Assembly: GCF_000230995.2 (NCBI RefSeq)
Contig: NC_019973.1
Span: forward strand, 5,346,001 to 5,410,000
Source of the DNA: Mesorhizobium australicum WSM2073
GTDB lineage: Bacteria > Pseudomonadota > Alphaproteobacteria > Rhizobiales > Rhizobiaceae
Direction: 5' to 3'
Length of the DNA: 64,000 bases
In this document: piece by piece, positions 8,443-17,492 of the stretch
How positions within the stretch are numbered: position 1 is the stretch's first letter
How the letters are laid out: the number at the start of each line of letters is the position of its first letter
Notes under the pieces: generated by a model
Databases searched by the model: none
What the model was told of the DNA's origin: nothing
What the model saw: the letters and a program-made list of their open reading frames with translations, nothing else
Translations under genes and position numbers: made by a program

Positions 8443-9366
8443 CTATGCCTGGCCGCGGGCGCGTTCGCGCAGCCTGAGCCAGTTCTTGATGAAGATGTTG
8501 GAGAGGAAATAGGTGATCGCCCACAGAATGATCATCAGCGCCGCCGAGCGACCGACATTGGTCGACTGGAAGAAGTTGAGATAGGCCTCGACCTGGAAGA
8601 CGGTCAGCGTGTCGCCCGGCCCGCCTTGCGTCATCGCGTAAATGATGTCGAACTGCTGGATGGAATCGAGCAGGCGAAACAAGGTCGCCGTCAGGATGTA
8701 GGGCGTCAGCATCGGCAGCGTGATGCGGAAAAAGACGAAGCTCCTCGGCACGCCGTCGAGCGCGGCGGCCTCGAAGGGCTGCGTCGGCAGGCTGCGCAGG
8801 CCGGCAAGCAGGAGGATCATGATGAAGGGCGTGTAGACCCAGATGTCGACCAGCACGACGGTGAACAGCGCCGTCGACGGCGACGACGCCCAGCGAAAAT
8901 CCTGCAGCCCGATGAGGCTGGCGAGATAGCTCAGCACGCCGAAGCCCGGATTGGTCATCAGCTTCCACATCAGCGCTGCCAGTGCGGGCGCCGTCATCAG
9001 CGGCATCAACAGCATGATCGAGATGAAGTTGTTGAGCGTCGAGCGCTTCTGCAGCAGCAGCGCGATGGCGAGACCGAGAAGCAGTTCCAGCACGACCGTG
9101 GTGCCGGCATAGAGCAGCGACACTTTCAACGTGTTCCAGAATTTCGGGTCGGTGAAGAAGGAAATGTAGTTGTCGCCCCAGTTGAACTGGCGCGCCCAGG
9201 GCTGGCTCAGACGATAGCGTTGGAACGAGTAAACGACCGAGGTCAGGAACGGGATCAGGATGCCTATGCAGACCAGCAAGGCCGGCAGGCTGAGCACATA
9301 GGGCAGCACCCGCTTGCTGATCCTGAAGCCGGATGGCTTGAGCCTTTGCGATACCACCGCAGTCAT
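8443..9366 (-). CDS. Polyol ABC transporter permease, MalF type
   Basis: This 307-residue inner-membrane permease of the CUT1 family begins at the ATG at 9366 (MTAVVSQRLK). The open frame extends 31 codons upstream into the hairpin region after the binding-protein gene, which is unlikely to be translated. Hydrophobic segments begin at VLPYVLSLPALLVCIGILIP. The EAA loop is LPTQPFEAAALDGVPRSFVF followed by FRITLPMLTPYI. It forms the membrane channel with the MalG-type partner. Confidence 0.87.
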   Translation of the reverse strand: MTAVVSQRLKPSGFRISKRVLPYVLSLPALLVCIGILIPFLTSVVYSFQRYRLSQPWARQFNWGDNYISFFTDPKFWNTLKVSLLYAGTTVVLELLLGLAIALLLQKRSTLNNFISIMLLMPLMTAPALAALMWKLMTNPGFGVLSYLASLIGLQDFRWASSPSTALFTVVLVDIWVYTPFIMILLLAGLRSLPTQPFEAAALDGVPRSFVFFRITLPMLTPYILTATLFRLLDSIQQFDIIYAMTQGGPGDTLTVFQVEAYLNFFQSTNVGRSAALMIILWAITYFLSNIFIKNWLRLRERARGQA

Positions 9367-9391
9367 CGAGCTGCTCCGTTGTTGCTGTCGC

Positions 9392-9438
9392 TTCGCCCTG
9401 CCGGCCGCCCAAGGGAGCAAGGCGGCCGGTGGGGCGAA
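9392..9438. repeat. Long stem-loop in the binding-protein/permease gap
   Basis: An 18-base arm at 9392-9409 pairs with 9421-9438, with only a two-base mismatch, around an 11-base loop. It lies in the 157-base gap between the binding-protein stop and the first permease start. Such structures often stabilise the upstream message or reduce read-through, so that binding protein exceeds permease. Confidence 0.6.
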
Positions 9439-9485
9439 ATGGCGGTCACCTTTCGGCACCGCATCGCAAACATGAAAGATGTGGC

Positions 9486-9515
9486 GAGGGCCGGACCGTC
9501 AAGCAGCCGGCCCTC
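9486..9515. terminator. Stem-loop directly after the binding-protein gene
   Basis: A perfect 9-bp stem (GAGGGCCGG at 9486-9494 with 9507-9515) with a 12-base loop starts eight bases past the binding-protein stop codon on the minus strand. There is no T run, so partial attenuation or protection of the mRNA 3' end is more likely than full termination, since the permease genes downstream have no other visible promoter. Confidence 0.55.
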
Positions 9516-9523
9516 GTTGCGAC

Positions 9524-10969
9524 TTAACCGAGGCCGGCTTCCTTGAGCTGGCCGTTGATGCTCTCGGCGAGCTTGTCGAGGCCCTCGTCGACCGGCACTT
9601 CCTTGGCCACCATCTTTTGCAATGTCGCCGCCCATTCGGTGGTGAGGTCGAAGAACAGCGGCTGCGCCGTGAACTTGATCGAGGCGCCGGGTGCCGAAGC
9701 GTCGAACATCTCGACATAGCCAGGGTAGCTCTTGTTCAGCTTCTCGCGGAACATCTCGTCTTTCCACACCGACTGGCGGACCGGATCGACGAAGTCCATC
9801 TTGGTGGCGCCGAACAGGCCGTGCTCGGGGCCGGAGGCCCATTGCAGGAAATACCAGGTCGCGTCCTTGTCCTTGGAGAAGTTGGACATCGCCAGCGACC
9901 AGATCCAGATGTTGGGCGTCGAGGCCTTGGCTTCCGGATTGGCGGTGAAGGCGGCATAGGCGAGCTTGCCGGCCATCTTGTTGTCGCCGCCATTCATGAA
10001 GTAACCGAGGCAGTCGGCGTCGAAGATCATCGCCGAGGCGCCGGCGCCGAGATCGGTGCCGACCTGATACCAGGTGTAGGTCGACCAGTCCTTGGGGCCG
10101 CTCTCCTGGATCATCTGCACCCATTTGGCATGGAAGGCCTTGGAGCCGGCGGTGTTCATCGCCGCCGCGAGCTTGCCATCGGCGGAAACGGTCAGGTCCT
10201 TCTCGTTGAAGTTCGAGTAGGCCGACAGGAAGCCCGGATGGATCGTCGCCCAGGAACGCGAGCCGCGAACGCCAATGCCGTAGACGCCGCCGCCAATATC
10301 CTTCTGCAGCTTGGCCGCCGTCGTGATCATCTCGTCAAGATTGCCGGGAACGCCGACGCCGGCCTTGTCGAACATGCCCTTGTTGTAGGTGATGTTGTTC
10401 TGCTCGAAGGCCCATGGAATGCACCACTGCTTGGCGTCCTCGGAGCCCAGCGCGCCGCCCGGCTTGCCGTTCCAGGCGCACGACGATTTCACGCCCGGCA
10501 GCATATCGTCCCAGGCATAGTTCGGGTTGGTTTTGGCCGGGTCCTTGATCCATTCGTTGAGATCGGTGATCCAGCCGGCTGGGCCATAGGTCCAAGTCAT
10601 GTAGGCGCCGGTCATGAAGGCGTCGTATTCGGGCGAGCTCGCCGACAGCGCCGCCGTCACCTTGTCGAAATAGACATCTTCCGGGAAGACGTCATAGACG
10701 ACGTTCATGCCGGTCAGCTTCTTGAAGTTCTCGAGGTCGGCGATCATCGCATCGGCATAGGGATGCTTGTTGAGCAGCAGCTTGATGGTCTTGCCCTTAT
10801 GCGCCTGCCAATCGAAGTCGGCGGCGAGCGCGCGGGTCTGGCCGAGGTTGAGCAGCGTGCCGGCGGTGCCGGCGGCGAGACCCATGGCGCCCAGGCCCTT
10901 GATCAGTCCACGGCGGTCGACTTGTCCGCGCAGGAAGGCATCTATCAGGTCTTTCTCTTTCTCATGCAT
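9524..10969 (-). CDS. Polyol ABC transporter solute-binding protein, Tat-type signal
   Basis: This 481-residue extracellular solute-binding protein of family 1 is the substrate receptor of the transporter. The start at 10969 is supported by a GGAGGAG ribosome site. The N-terminus carries a twin arginine (DRRGLIKG, residues 18-25) before the hydrophobic stretch GAMGLAAGTAGTLLNL. This suggests export in folded form by the Tat system rather than Sec. The mature part holds the usual features of the family, such as EYDAFMTGAYMTWTYGPAGW and a Trp-rich C-terminal half. By position and partners I infer that it binds erythritol and perhaps related polyols. Confidence 0.85.
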   Translation of the reverse strand: MHEKEKDLIDAFLRGQVDRRGLIKGLGAMGLAAGTAGTLLNLGQTRALAADFDWQAHKGKTIKLLLNKHPYADAMIADLENFKKLTGMNVVYDVFPEDVYFDKVTAALSASSPEYDAFMTGAYMTWTYGPAGWITDLNEWIKDPAKTNPNYAWDDMLPGVKSSCAWNGKPGGALGSEDAKQWCIPWAFEQNNITYNKGMFDKAGVGVPGNLDEMITTAAKLQKDIGGGVYGIGVRGSRSWATIHPGFLSAYSNFNEKDLTVSADGKLAAAMNTAGSKAFHAKWVQMIQESGPKDWSTYTWYQVGTDLGAGASAMIFDADCLGYFMNGGDNKMAGKLAYAAFTANPEAKASTPNIWIWSLAMSNFSKDKDATWYFLQWASGPEHGLFGATKMDFVDPVRQSVWKDEMFREKLNKSYPGYVEMFDASAPGASIKFTAQPLFFDLTTEWAATLQKMVAKEVPVDEGLDKLAESINGQLKEAGLG

Positions 10970-11014
10970 TTCGTCTTCTCCTCCACAGGGTAGTTTCAAC
11001 TGGACTGTTGCCGG

Positions 11015-11989
11015 CTACCCGACCGGCGTCTCTTCCACGAGCGATCGCGCCGTGCGCTCGTCCGTTATCAGGCCCTTGAGATAGCGCCCCTCCAGCACCG
11101 ACTTGATTGCGCGAACCTTAATCCTGCCGCCGGCGACGGCGACAATCCGGCGGCTGGCGATATCCTCGCGCGCCAGTGCCAGCGCCCGGTTGGAAACGGT
11201 CGTCGCCACTGCCTTGCCGGCCTCGTCAAAGAAATGGCCGAGCAATTCGCCGACACCGCCATTGCGACGGATCTCCTCCATCTCGCCCTTCTCGATCATG
11301 CCGGTGGCGACAAGCGAAGCCTCGCGTTCGGCGGTGCCGATGCCCGCAAACAACAGGTCGGCGGATCTGGCGAGATCGAAGACCTCGCTGATGCCCTTCT
11401 GGCCCAGCAGCACGATGCGGTCCTCCGCCGTGTTGGCGAACATCGGCACCGGCATCACATAGGCTTCGGCACCGGTGCGTTCGGCGAGACGGTGGATGAC
11501 ATCATGCGGGTTGGCCGAGAATTTCCGCGTCAGGCCACCAAGCAGCGAGACGAAACGGATGCGGTCGGTGGTGGTGCGCGGCAGATATTCCACGCAGGCC
11601 GCGAGCGTGCGGCCATGGCCGACGCCGATCAGCGCCTGCTCGCCGCGCTCGATCTCGCGCTTGAGGAACTGCGCGCCGGCGATGCCGAGCGCCTTGAGCG
11701 GCAGATCCTCGGAATCGAAATCCGGAACCACCTCGCAATAGTCGAGGCCGTAGCGGCGGGACAATTCGTCCTCGAGCTCGACGCATTCCGACACTTCGCC
11801 GTCGATATAGACCTTCACCAGGCCTTCCTGGTTGGCCTTGGTGATGAGGCGGTGCGCCTTGAGGCTGGTCAGCCCCAGCCGCTTGGCGACCTCGGACTGG
11901 GTCAGGCCGCCGGCGTAATGAAGCCACGCGGCCCGCGCCGCCATGCTGGCATCATCGTCCCGCAAAAGGCCGTTTCCAAAACCAACCAC
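11015..11989 (-). CDS. eryD: EryD-like transcriptional regulator, SorC/DeoR type
   Basis: This 324-residue SorC-family regulator has an N-terminal helix-turn-helix (LTQSEVAKRLGLTSLKAHRL, about residues 30-49) and a large sugar-binding domain (from about residue 60). The latter includes the phosphosugar-type motifs IGVGHGRTLAACVEYLP and LFAGIGTAERE. EryD represses the ery operon in Brucella and is relieved by erythritol. The start is a GTG at 11989; an ATG 15 codons further in is an alternative. The gene is the first of the operon, 45 bases before the binding-protein start, so the regulator probably controls its own transcription together with transport and catabolism. Confidence 0.8.
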   Translation of the reverse strand: MVGFGNGLLRDDDASMAARAAWLHYAGGLTQSEVAKRLGLTSLKAHRLITKANQEGLVKVYIDGEVSECVELEDELSRRYGLDYCEVVPDFDSEDLPLKALGIAGAQFLKREIERGEQALIGVGHGRTLAACVEYLPRTTTDRIRFVSLLGGLTRKFSANPHDVIHRLAERTGAEAYVMPVPMFANTAEDRIVLLGQKGISEVFDLARSADLLFAGIGTAEREASLVATGMIEKGEMEEIRRNGGVGELLGHFFDEAGKAVATTVSNRALALAREDIASRRIVAVAGGRIKVRAIKSVLEGRYLKGLITDERTARSLVEETPVG

Positions 11990-12001
11990 GTTTCCATCCC
12001 G

Positions 12002-12017
12002 CTGATATTTTTATCAG
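12002..12017. promoter_or_regulatory. Candidate EryD operator
   Basis: A perfect inverted repeat CTGATA-N4-TATCAG lies 13 bases upstream of the regulator's GTG start, in the AT-rich part of the 264-base gap shared with the divergent MgtC-like gene. Its position suits autorepression of the whole operon. No clear -35/-10 pair could be fixed beside it. Confidence 0.45.
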
Positions 12018-12253
12018 TTGCTGCAAAATTTTTCACACAGGTCGGACGAAGTCAAGCGCCACCTTCAAATTGCATGGCGTTTGGTCGGCTGCCGCGCGAC
12101 GGTTCGCCGGGAACCTCAGGAAGGCAAAAAGGTTCTTACATCGACAGCCCGAGGTCGCGACGTACCGGCCAGCCGCAAGCAACGTCGTCAGCGAGGGCGC
12201 CGAAATCCTGAGAAAAATGGAGGGCGGAGCACCAGCGCCGCCCTGACAGGGCG

Positions 12254-12979
12254 ATGTTCGAGCCGCTTTGCTGCGATATGCCACTTCATCCGACATGGCC
12301 CGATCTTGTCGCCCGGTTGCTGCTTGCGCTGCTGGCTGGTTTCCTCATCGGCCTGAACAGGGAAGCGCGCGGCCACACCGCCGGGCTTCGCACGACCATC
12401 CTGGTCGCCCTGGCGGCCGCTGTGGCCATGATCCAGGCCAACATACTGCTTGATACCACGGGCAAGGGAATGGACTTCTTCGCCAGCATGGACGTGCTGC
12501 GTCTGCCGCTTGGCGTGCTGACCGGCGTCGGCTTCATCGGCGGCGGCGCCATCCTTCGGCGCGGCGATCTCGTGACTGGAATCACCACCGCGGCCACCAT
12601 GTGGATCATGACGATGATCGGACTTGCCGTTGGCGGCGGCCAGTTTGGTCTTGCGGCAATTGCGACCGTGCTGACGCTACTGACACTTCAGGTGTTGAAA
12701 TGGGTCGACCTCAAGTTGCCGCGCGATCACCATGCGATCCTGTCGGTTTCCTGGGCAAAAGAATCCCCACCTGACCTTCCGGAGATGGTGCGGCCGCTCG
12801 GCTACGGCGCGCGCCTTGCCAAGATCGAGCATGATCCCGGCCGCGACCGCTTCGTGTACTCGTTCAATCTCGAATGGAGGCAGTCCGACGCCGCCGAACC
12901 CTCGACGGAAATCCTGGCGCTGGTCGCGCGCGAATGCGAGATCGAGCGATTCGAGTTCATCGGCGAGAAGGCGTCCTGA
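12254..12979 (+). CDS. MgtC/SapB family membrane protein
   Basis: This 241-residue inner-membrane protein has the MgtC family signatures GFLIGLNREARGHTAGLRTT, LTGVGFIGGGAILRRGD and VTGITTAATMWIMTMIG. About four to five membrane helices occupy residues 18-155. A soluble C-terminal domain of about 80 residues follows, as in MgtC proteins proper. MgtC-like proteins support growth at low Mg2+ and modulate ATP synthase in some pathogens. The role here is unknown, since no magnesium transporter is adjacent. An ATG at 12278 is an alternative start that removes the odd FEPLCCD leader. Confidence 0.85.
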   Translation: MFEPLCCDMPLHPTWPDLVARLLLALLAGFLIGLNREARGHTAGLRTTILVALAAAVAMIQANILLDTTGKGMDFFASMDVLRLPLGVLTGVGFIGGGAILRRGDLVTGITTAATMWIMTMIGLAVGGGQFGLAAIATVLTLLTLQVLKWVDLKLPRDHHAILSVSWAKESPPDLPEMVRPLGYGARLAKIEHDPGRDRFVYSFNLEWRQSDAAEPSTEILALVARECEIERFEFIGEKAS

Positions 12980-13054
12980 AGAGCAATTTTTCCGCCCCGG
13001 GGACGCGGCAGATACCGCGGGTCGCCTGCCCGGGAGGTCAATCGAAGAGAAAGG

Positions 13055-14092
13055 TTACTGCAAGGTCCGTGCGGCGGACGGCACGGAATGGCCATGTGCC
13101 ATGCCGGCATCGGCATCACCCTCGCTGAGCGAACGATCGAGGCCCGTCGCCACCACCGAGACCCTGAAGCGGCCTTCCATGCTCTTGTCGAAGATGGCGC
13201 CGACGATGATGTCGGCGTCCTCATAGACCTCTTCACGGATGCGCGTGGCCGCCTCGTCGACCTCGAACAGGGTCATGTCCCGGCCGCCCGAAATCGACAC
13301 CAGCACGCCCTTGGCGCCCTTCATCGACATTTCGTCGAGCAGCGGATTGGCGATCGCGGCTTCCGCCGCTTTCATCGCCCGGCCGTCGCCCGAAGCCTCG
13401 CCGGTTCCCATCATGGCGCGGCCCATGCCGCGCATCACCGATTTGACGTCGGCGAAGTCGAGATTGATCAGGCCTTCCTTGACGATGAGGTCGGTGATGC
13501 AGCTGACGCCGGAATAAAGCACCCTGTCGGCGATGACGAAGGCATCGGCAAAAGTGGTCTTGGCATCGGCGATCCGGAACAGGTTCTGGTTGGGAATCAC
13601 GATCACGGTGTCGGCGGCCTCGCGCAGCCGCTCGATGCCCTCTTCCGCCATCTGCATGCGGCGCCTGCCCTCGAAGGTGAACGGCTTGGTGACGACGCCG
13701 ACCGTCAGGATGCCGGCCTTGCGCGCCGCCTGGGCGATGATCGGGGCCGCACCGGTTCCGGTGCCGCCGCCCATGCCGGCAGTGACGAAACACATGTGGG
13801 TGCCGGCCAGATGATCCATGATCTCGTCGAGCGATTCTTCGGCCGCGGCACGGCCGATCTCGGGCAACGAGCCGGCGCCAAGGCCTTCCGTGACGTGCGC
13901 GCCAAGCTGGATCAGCCGCGTCGCCTTCGACATGGTCAGCGCCTGGGCATCGGTGTTGGCGGCAATGAACTCGGTTCCCTGAAGCTGTTCCACGATCATG
14001 TTGTTGATCGCGTTGCCGCCGCCGCCGCCGACGCCGATCACGGTGATCTTGGGTCTCATCTCGGAGATTTCCGGCTTCTTGAACTCGGCCAT
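13055..14092 (-). CDS. ftsZ2: FtsZ2, short FtsZ paralogue without C-terminal tail
   Basis: This 345-residue tubulin-like GTPase has the GTP-binding signature [14 protein letters not shown], the N-terminal loop [12 protein letters not shown], and the T7 catalytic loop [12 protein letters not shown]. The GTPase core runs from about residue 12 to 320. The protein then ends after about 20 residues, with no long linker and no conserved C-terminal peptide for FtsA/ZipA-type partners. Sinorhizobium meliloti also carries a short second FtsZ of about this size. I chose the ATG at 14092 ([12 protein letters not shown]); the frame extends upstream without homology. The main ftsZ of the dcw cluster must be elsewhere. 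Confidence 0.9.
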   Translation of the reverse strand: MAEFKKPEISEMRPKITVIGVGGGGGNAINNMIVEQLQGTEFIAANTDAQALTMSKATRLIQLGAHVTEGLGAGSLPEIGRAAAEESLDEIMDHLAGTHMCFVTAGMGGGTGTGAAPIIAQAARKAGILTVGVVTKPFTFEGRRRMQMAEEGIERLREAADTVIVIPNQNLFRIADAKTTFADAFVIADRVLYSGVSCITDLIVKEGLINLDFADVKSVMRGMGRAMMGTGEASGDGRAMKAAEAAIANPLLDEMSMKGAKGVLVSISGGRDMTLFEVDEAATRIREEVYEDADIIVGAIFDKSMEGRFRVSVVATGLDRSLSEGDADAGMAHGHSVPSAARTLQ

Positions 14093-14547
14093 GCCTGCTT
14101 CTCCTTCGCCAATTGCGTGCGCTTCACGACCCACAAGCAGACTGCCTGCAAGACATTGCAATCGAGCGGCATGACGCGAATCAGTCCGTTCGGATGGGTA
14201 CCCCAAAAAGCCAGAGAGCGGCCGGACGTGCAAGTGCGTGAAGGTCAAGTTTTGTGATGAAGAGGCCGACCTTCGAGAACGACTGTCCGGTTTCGGACGA
14301 TCGCGATAATGTCGTCGTGGATCAGGCACCAAGCGGATGCCTGCGATGGATGCCCAGAACTCGCATTTGCCGATGGCCATCGATGGCTGAGCGAGATTTC
14401 TACGGACTTCGTCAGCAAGCAAGGCCGAGGGGGATATACGCCCTCCAGACCCAAAGGTATGAAAGAATTGTCCAGTTTGCCATCAATGAGAGTGCGACAG
14501 CCGGGGAGAGTGCGACAGCCGGGATCGCGACGCGGATTTTTGCGGCG
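14093..14547. other. Intergenic region with an open but unconvincing frame
   Basis: These 455 bases separate the divergent ftsZ2 and the dimethylformamidase-like gene. The downstream gene's frame is open back to a GTG at 14254, but the encoded stretch (rich in Arg, with ESATAG twice) has no family resemblance. I treat it as the upstream region of both genes. No clear promoter was found. Confidence 0.45.
14488..14523. repeat. 18-bp perfect tandem duplication
   Basis: The unit GAGAGTGCGACAGCCGGG occurs twice head to tail (14488-14505 and 14506-14523), 24 bases before the chosen start of the next gene. The unit is a multiple of three and would encode ESATAG twice if the upstream frame were translated. 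Confidence 0.9.
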
Positions 14548-16608
14548 ATGAAACGCCCCGTCGACCACGGCGCCATGGCCGTCTCAGGCTATACCGTTCC
14601 TTGGCATACAGCGGCCGGAACGCCAATCGCCCTCCATGTCTCGTCGTCGCGGCCGGTACGCGACGTGCACGTCGTGCGGCTCGACACGCAAGCGGCCGAG
14701 CCGATGGGCTGGCGCGTCGAGCCGACGGGAAATGCCGTGTCCCGTCGCGATTTCGATCACGGATCCTTCCTCAGGGTCGCGGCGGCGGAACTTGCCAAGG
14801 CCACCGAGATCGAAGGCGTCGCCTTCGAAGTATACTTGACCCGCAACGATGGCGCCCGCGTGCTGTTCGAGAGCGGAAACCTGCGCCTCGGCTTGCAGGA
14901 CGGGCGGCTGATATCAGGCGAGGACGGCAACTCGCCCGATAGCGACGTGGTCTTGCCGGCAAACACCTGGCTCAAGGTCGAGATTTCGTCGAACGACGGT
15001 GCGACCGTGCTGCGGATCGATTCGGACGATCTCCTGTCGCCGTTTCGCCTGGATCGTCGATTCGACCTGCCGTGGCGGCTCCTGACCGGTGACATGGTCT
15101 TCGGCACCAGCACGGCAAACGATGTCAGGTCGCTCAACGCGAAATTCTCGACGATCTCGCTGCAAACCGCGGCTGGCCGTATCGCCTGGACGTTTCCGAC
15201 CCTGCTGCCGAGAGGCCCGCTCGCCTCGACAGGCACCGATCGCGTCCTCTTCCTGGAAACGGTCAACCAGCCCGCCTTCTGCATGACCTCGCGCCGCTGG
15301 GACGGGTCGAGTTTCGACCCCCGGCTGGTGCCGTCGCATTACGACGCCGTGCATTGCCACGACGACGACATGGAGGCGTTGCAGTGGCCGGCCTCATACC
15401 AATTGCAGGTTCCCGCCGAGGCGCCCGCCGGGGTCTATGCCTTCGAGGTCGGTCACGATGAAGGATCGGAGCGTATCGTCTTCTTCATCACTTCGTCGGA
15501 GCGCCGGGCGCCGTTGTTGTTCCTGGTGCCGACGGCCACCTATCTCGCTTACGCGGACGAATTCCTGCCGGCGCATCTCTACGAATGGATGTGCGAAGAT
15601 CGCGGCCATCGCTTCGCGATCGATAACAATCTGAAGTCGCTCTACGACTATCACAGCGACCTCAGCGGCGTGTCGATCTGTTCCACCAGGAAGCCCAAGG
15701 CGACGCTGCGTGACGACTACAAGTATCCGCTCTGCGGCTGCCCGCACAATCTGCCGGTCGACCTGCATTTTCTACGCTTCTGCCACAACAATGATATCGC
15801 CTTCGATCTCATCACCGACCGCGACCTGCACGAACTGGGTCTTGCCGGCCTGCAGGAGTATCAGGCGGTCATCACCGGTAGCCATCCCGAATACATGTCG
15901 GTCGAGATGGAGCATGCGCTGCGCCAATTCGCGGCGGCGGGCGGCAGCATCGCCTATCTCGGCGGCAATGGCTTTGCCGGCAAGGTGGCGTTCCAGGACG
16001 ATCTGATGGAATTGCGCCGCTCGCCGCTCGAGGCGGGCCGGACCTGGGACGGCCCCATCGCCGAACAGTCACTGTCGATTACCAACCAGTCGGGAGGCTA
16101 CCTGCGCGCCAGCGGGCGCGGCGAGTTCTCGCTGACCGGCGTCGCCATCTCGCTGATGGGTTTCGATGGCGCGCGGCCTTTCACGCGTACGCCGGAAAGC
16201 CGTCAGCCCTCGGCCGCGTGGTTGTTCGACGGCGTCACCAGCGAGACCTTCGGCGACGAGGGCATCGTGCTTGGAGGCGCCGCCGGCTACGAGGTCGATG
16301 CCACCGACCCGCATCTGGGCACATCCCCCGACACCATGGTCATTGCCCGCGCGACCGGATTCCCGGACAGCTTCGTCCATGACGCGACGCGCTGGTACGA
16401 AGGAGGTGACAGAGAGCGCGACGAGCGCCGCTGCGCGGAGATGACGCTGCGCCATCTGCCCTCGGGCGGTCTGATCTTCTGCGCGAGTTCGGTCGCCTGG
16501 TGCGGCGCCTTGCCCGCGGGCGATGCCATGAACGACGTCGGCCGGATCACCAGGAATTTGCTGACGCATCTGGCGCAGGAAAAGAGCGGGCCGGCTCCGG
16601 ATCGATAG
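14548..16608 (+). CDS. N,N-dimethylformamidase large-subunit-like protein
   Basis: This protein of about 686 residues resembles the large subunit (DmfA2) of N,N-dimethylformamidase, which hydrolyses dimethylformamide with a mononuclear iron held by two Tyr and one Glu. The matching motifs are present: TYLAYADE (Tyr332/Tyr335), YDYHSDLSG (Tyr366/Tyr368) and GSHPEYMS (Glu448). The N-terminal half (about residues 10-250) is a beta-rich domain. The rest is a glutamine-amidotransferase-like fold with AAGGSIAYLGGNGF. No gene for the small subunit is visible nearby. The true substrate may be another small amide. The frame is open upstream to 14254, but homology begins about SGYTVPWH, so ATG 14548 or 14575 is likely. 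Confidence 0.7.
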   Translation: MKRPVDHGAMAVSGYTVPWHTAAGTPIALHVSSSRPVRDVHVVRLDTQAAEPMGWRVEPTGNAVSRRDFDHGSFLRVAAAELAKATEIEGVAFEVYLTRNDGARVLFESGNLRLGLQDGRLISGEDGNSPDSDVVLPANTWLKVEISSNDGATVLRIDSDDLLSPFRLDRRFDLPWRLLTGDMVFGTSTANDVRSLNAKFSTISLQTAAGRIAWTFPTLLPRGPLASTGTDRVLFLETVNQPAFCMTSRRWDGSSFDPRLVPSHYDAVHCHDDDMEALQWPASYQLQVPAEAPAGVYAFEVGHDEGSERIVFFITSSERRAPLLFLVPTATYLAYADEFLPAHLYEWMCEDRGHRFAIDNNLKSLYDYHSDLSGVSICSTRKPKATLRDDYKYPLCGCPHNLPVDLHFLRFCHNNDIAFDLITDRDLHELGLAGLQEYQAVITGSHPEYMSVEMEHALRQFAAAGGSIAYLGGNGFAGKVAFQDDLMELRRSPLEAGRTWDGPIAEQSLSITNQSGGYLRASGRGEFSLTGVAISLMGFDGARPFTRTPESRQPSAAWLFDGVTSETFGDEGIVLGGAAGYEVDATDPHLGTSPDTMVIARATGFPDSFVHDATRWYEGGDRERDERRCAEMTLRHLPSGGLIFCASSVAWCGALPAGDAMNDVGRITRNLLTHLAQEKSGPAPDR

Positions 16609-16793
16609 CCGGAAAGGAAGGCAGCCCGCCGCACCGCGCCGGCTCCGGCGGTTGGCTTGCCGCGCAACGATCGAAGCGTCTATCATGCCTGGTCAATCGG
16701 CGGCTTGGGTGTTCCCGCCGTGCCGGGCCTAAGCTTTGTCCGCGGCGCGTGTCGTCAGGTCATTTTCAGAACGGATGAAGGTGCGCCCCGCCA

Positions 16794-17492
16794 ATGGCCG
16801 GCAGAACACATTTCGGTTTGACCGCCGTCGACACCGTGCCCTTGCACGAGAAGGTCTATCTGGAGCTTGTGCGAGCCCTGATGTCGGGCCAATTCCTGCC
16901 CGGCCAGAAGCTGACCTCGCGCAAGCTCGCCAGGGAACTCGGCACCAGCGACATGCCGGTGCGCAGTGCCTTCATGCGGCTGCAGGCATTGCGTGCACTG
17001 AGCCCGATGCCGAATGGCAGCGTCGAGGTGCCGGTGATCTCGGCCGAGCGATTCTCGCAATTGACCGCCGTGCGCACACTGCTCGAAGGCCCGGCGACCG
17101 AGCTTGCGACGAAACTGATCAACGGCAACAATCTGCGGGCGATCCGACGCCATTGCACGGAACTGACCCTGACGGCCCGCAAAGGCGATATCGGCGACTA
17201 TCTCAGGAAGAACCACGATTTTAAGTTCTCGATCTATCGCCATTGCGGCAACGAGCAGATGATCTTCCTGATCGAGACGGTGTGGATGCAGGTCGGCCCG
17301 TTTCTCAGAAACCTCGCCGTGGGGTTCGAGGACGACCTCTCCTCCATCCTGGACATCGACTATCACGAGGAAGTCGTTGCCGCGATCGAGGCGCAGGACG
17401 GTGCGCGAGCGCGGGCGGCCATCGTTCGCGACATCGACGAGGGTGCTGCCCACATCCTGCGGCAGGTCAGATTCCCGGAAGCGAGGAGCTAG
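16794..17492 (+). CDS. GntR family transcriptional regulator, FCD type
   Basis: This 232-residue regulator has a winged helix (LHEKVYLELVRALMSGQFLP, then LTSRKLARELGTSDMPVRSA, about residues 15-70) and a C-terminal FCD all-helical ligand domain. The metal-site pattern of FCD domains is suggested by DFKFSIYRHCGNEQM and DYHEEVVAAIEAQD. It sits between the dimethylformamidase-like gene and the glutamine-synthetase-like gene, all on the plus strand with gaps of about 190 bases. It may control one or both. No palindromic operator stood out in the flanking gaps. Confidence 0.82.
   Translation: MAGRTHFGLTAVDTVPLHEKVYLELVRALMSGQFLPGQKLTSRKLARELGTSDMPVRSAFMRLQALRALSPMPNGSVEVPVISAERFSQLTAVRTLLEGPATELATKLINGNNLRAIRRHCTELTLTARKGDIGDYLRKNHDFKFSIYRHCGNEQMIFLIETVWMQVGPFLRNLAVGFEDDLSSILDIDYHEEVVAAIEAQDGARARAAIVRDIDEGAAHILRQVRFPEARS

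Noticed and set aside
6455..9412. A single 985-codon minus-strand frame joining an ATPase to upstream sequence
   Set aside because: Only the last 372 codons are ATPase. The rest is an out-of-frame reading of the two permease genes, not a fusion protein.
7873..9546. Plus-strand frame of about 557 codons opposite the erythritol permeases
   Set aside because: The composition is extreme (long Gln/Arg/Asp runs) and the minus strand has clear permease genes with membrane segments and EAA loops.
14254..14547. N-terminal extension of the dimethylformamidase-like protein
   Set aside because: The frame is open, but family similarity starts at about 14575, the residues are low in similarity to anything known, and the region includes a tandem duplication.
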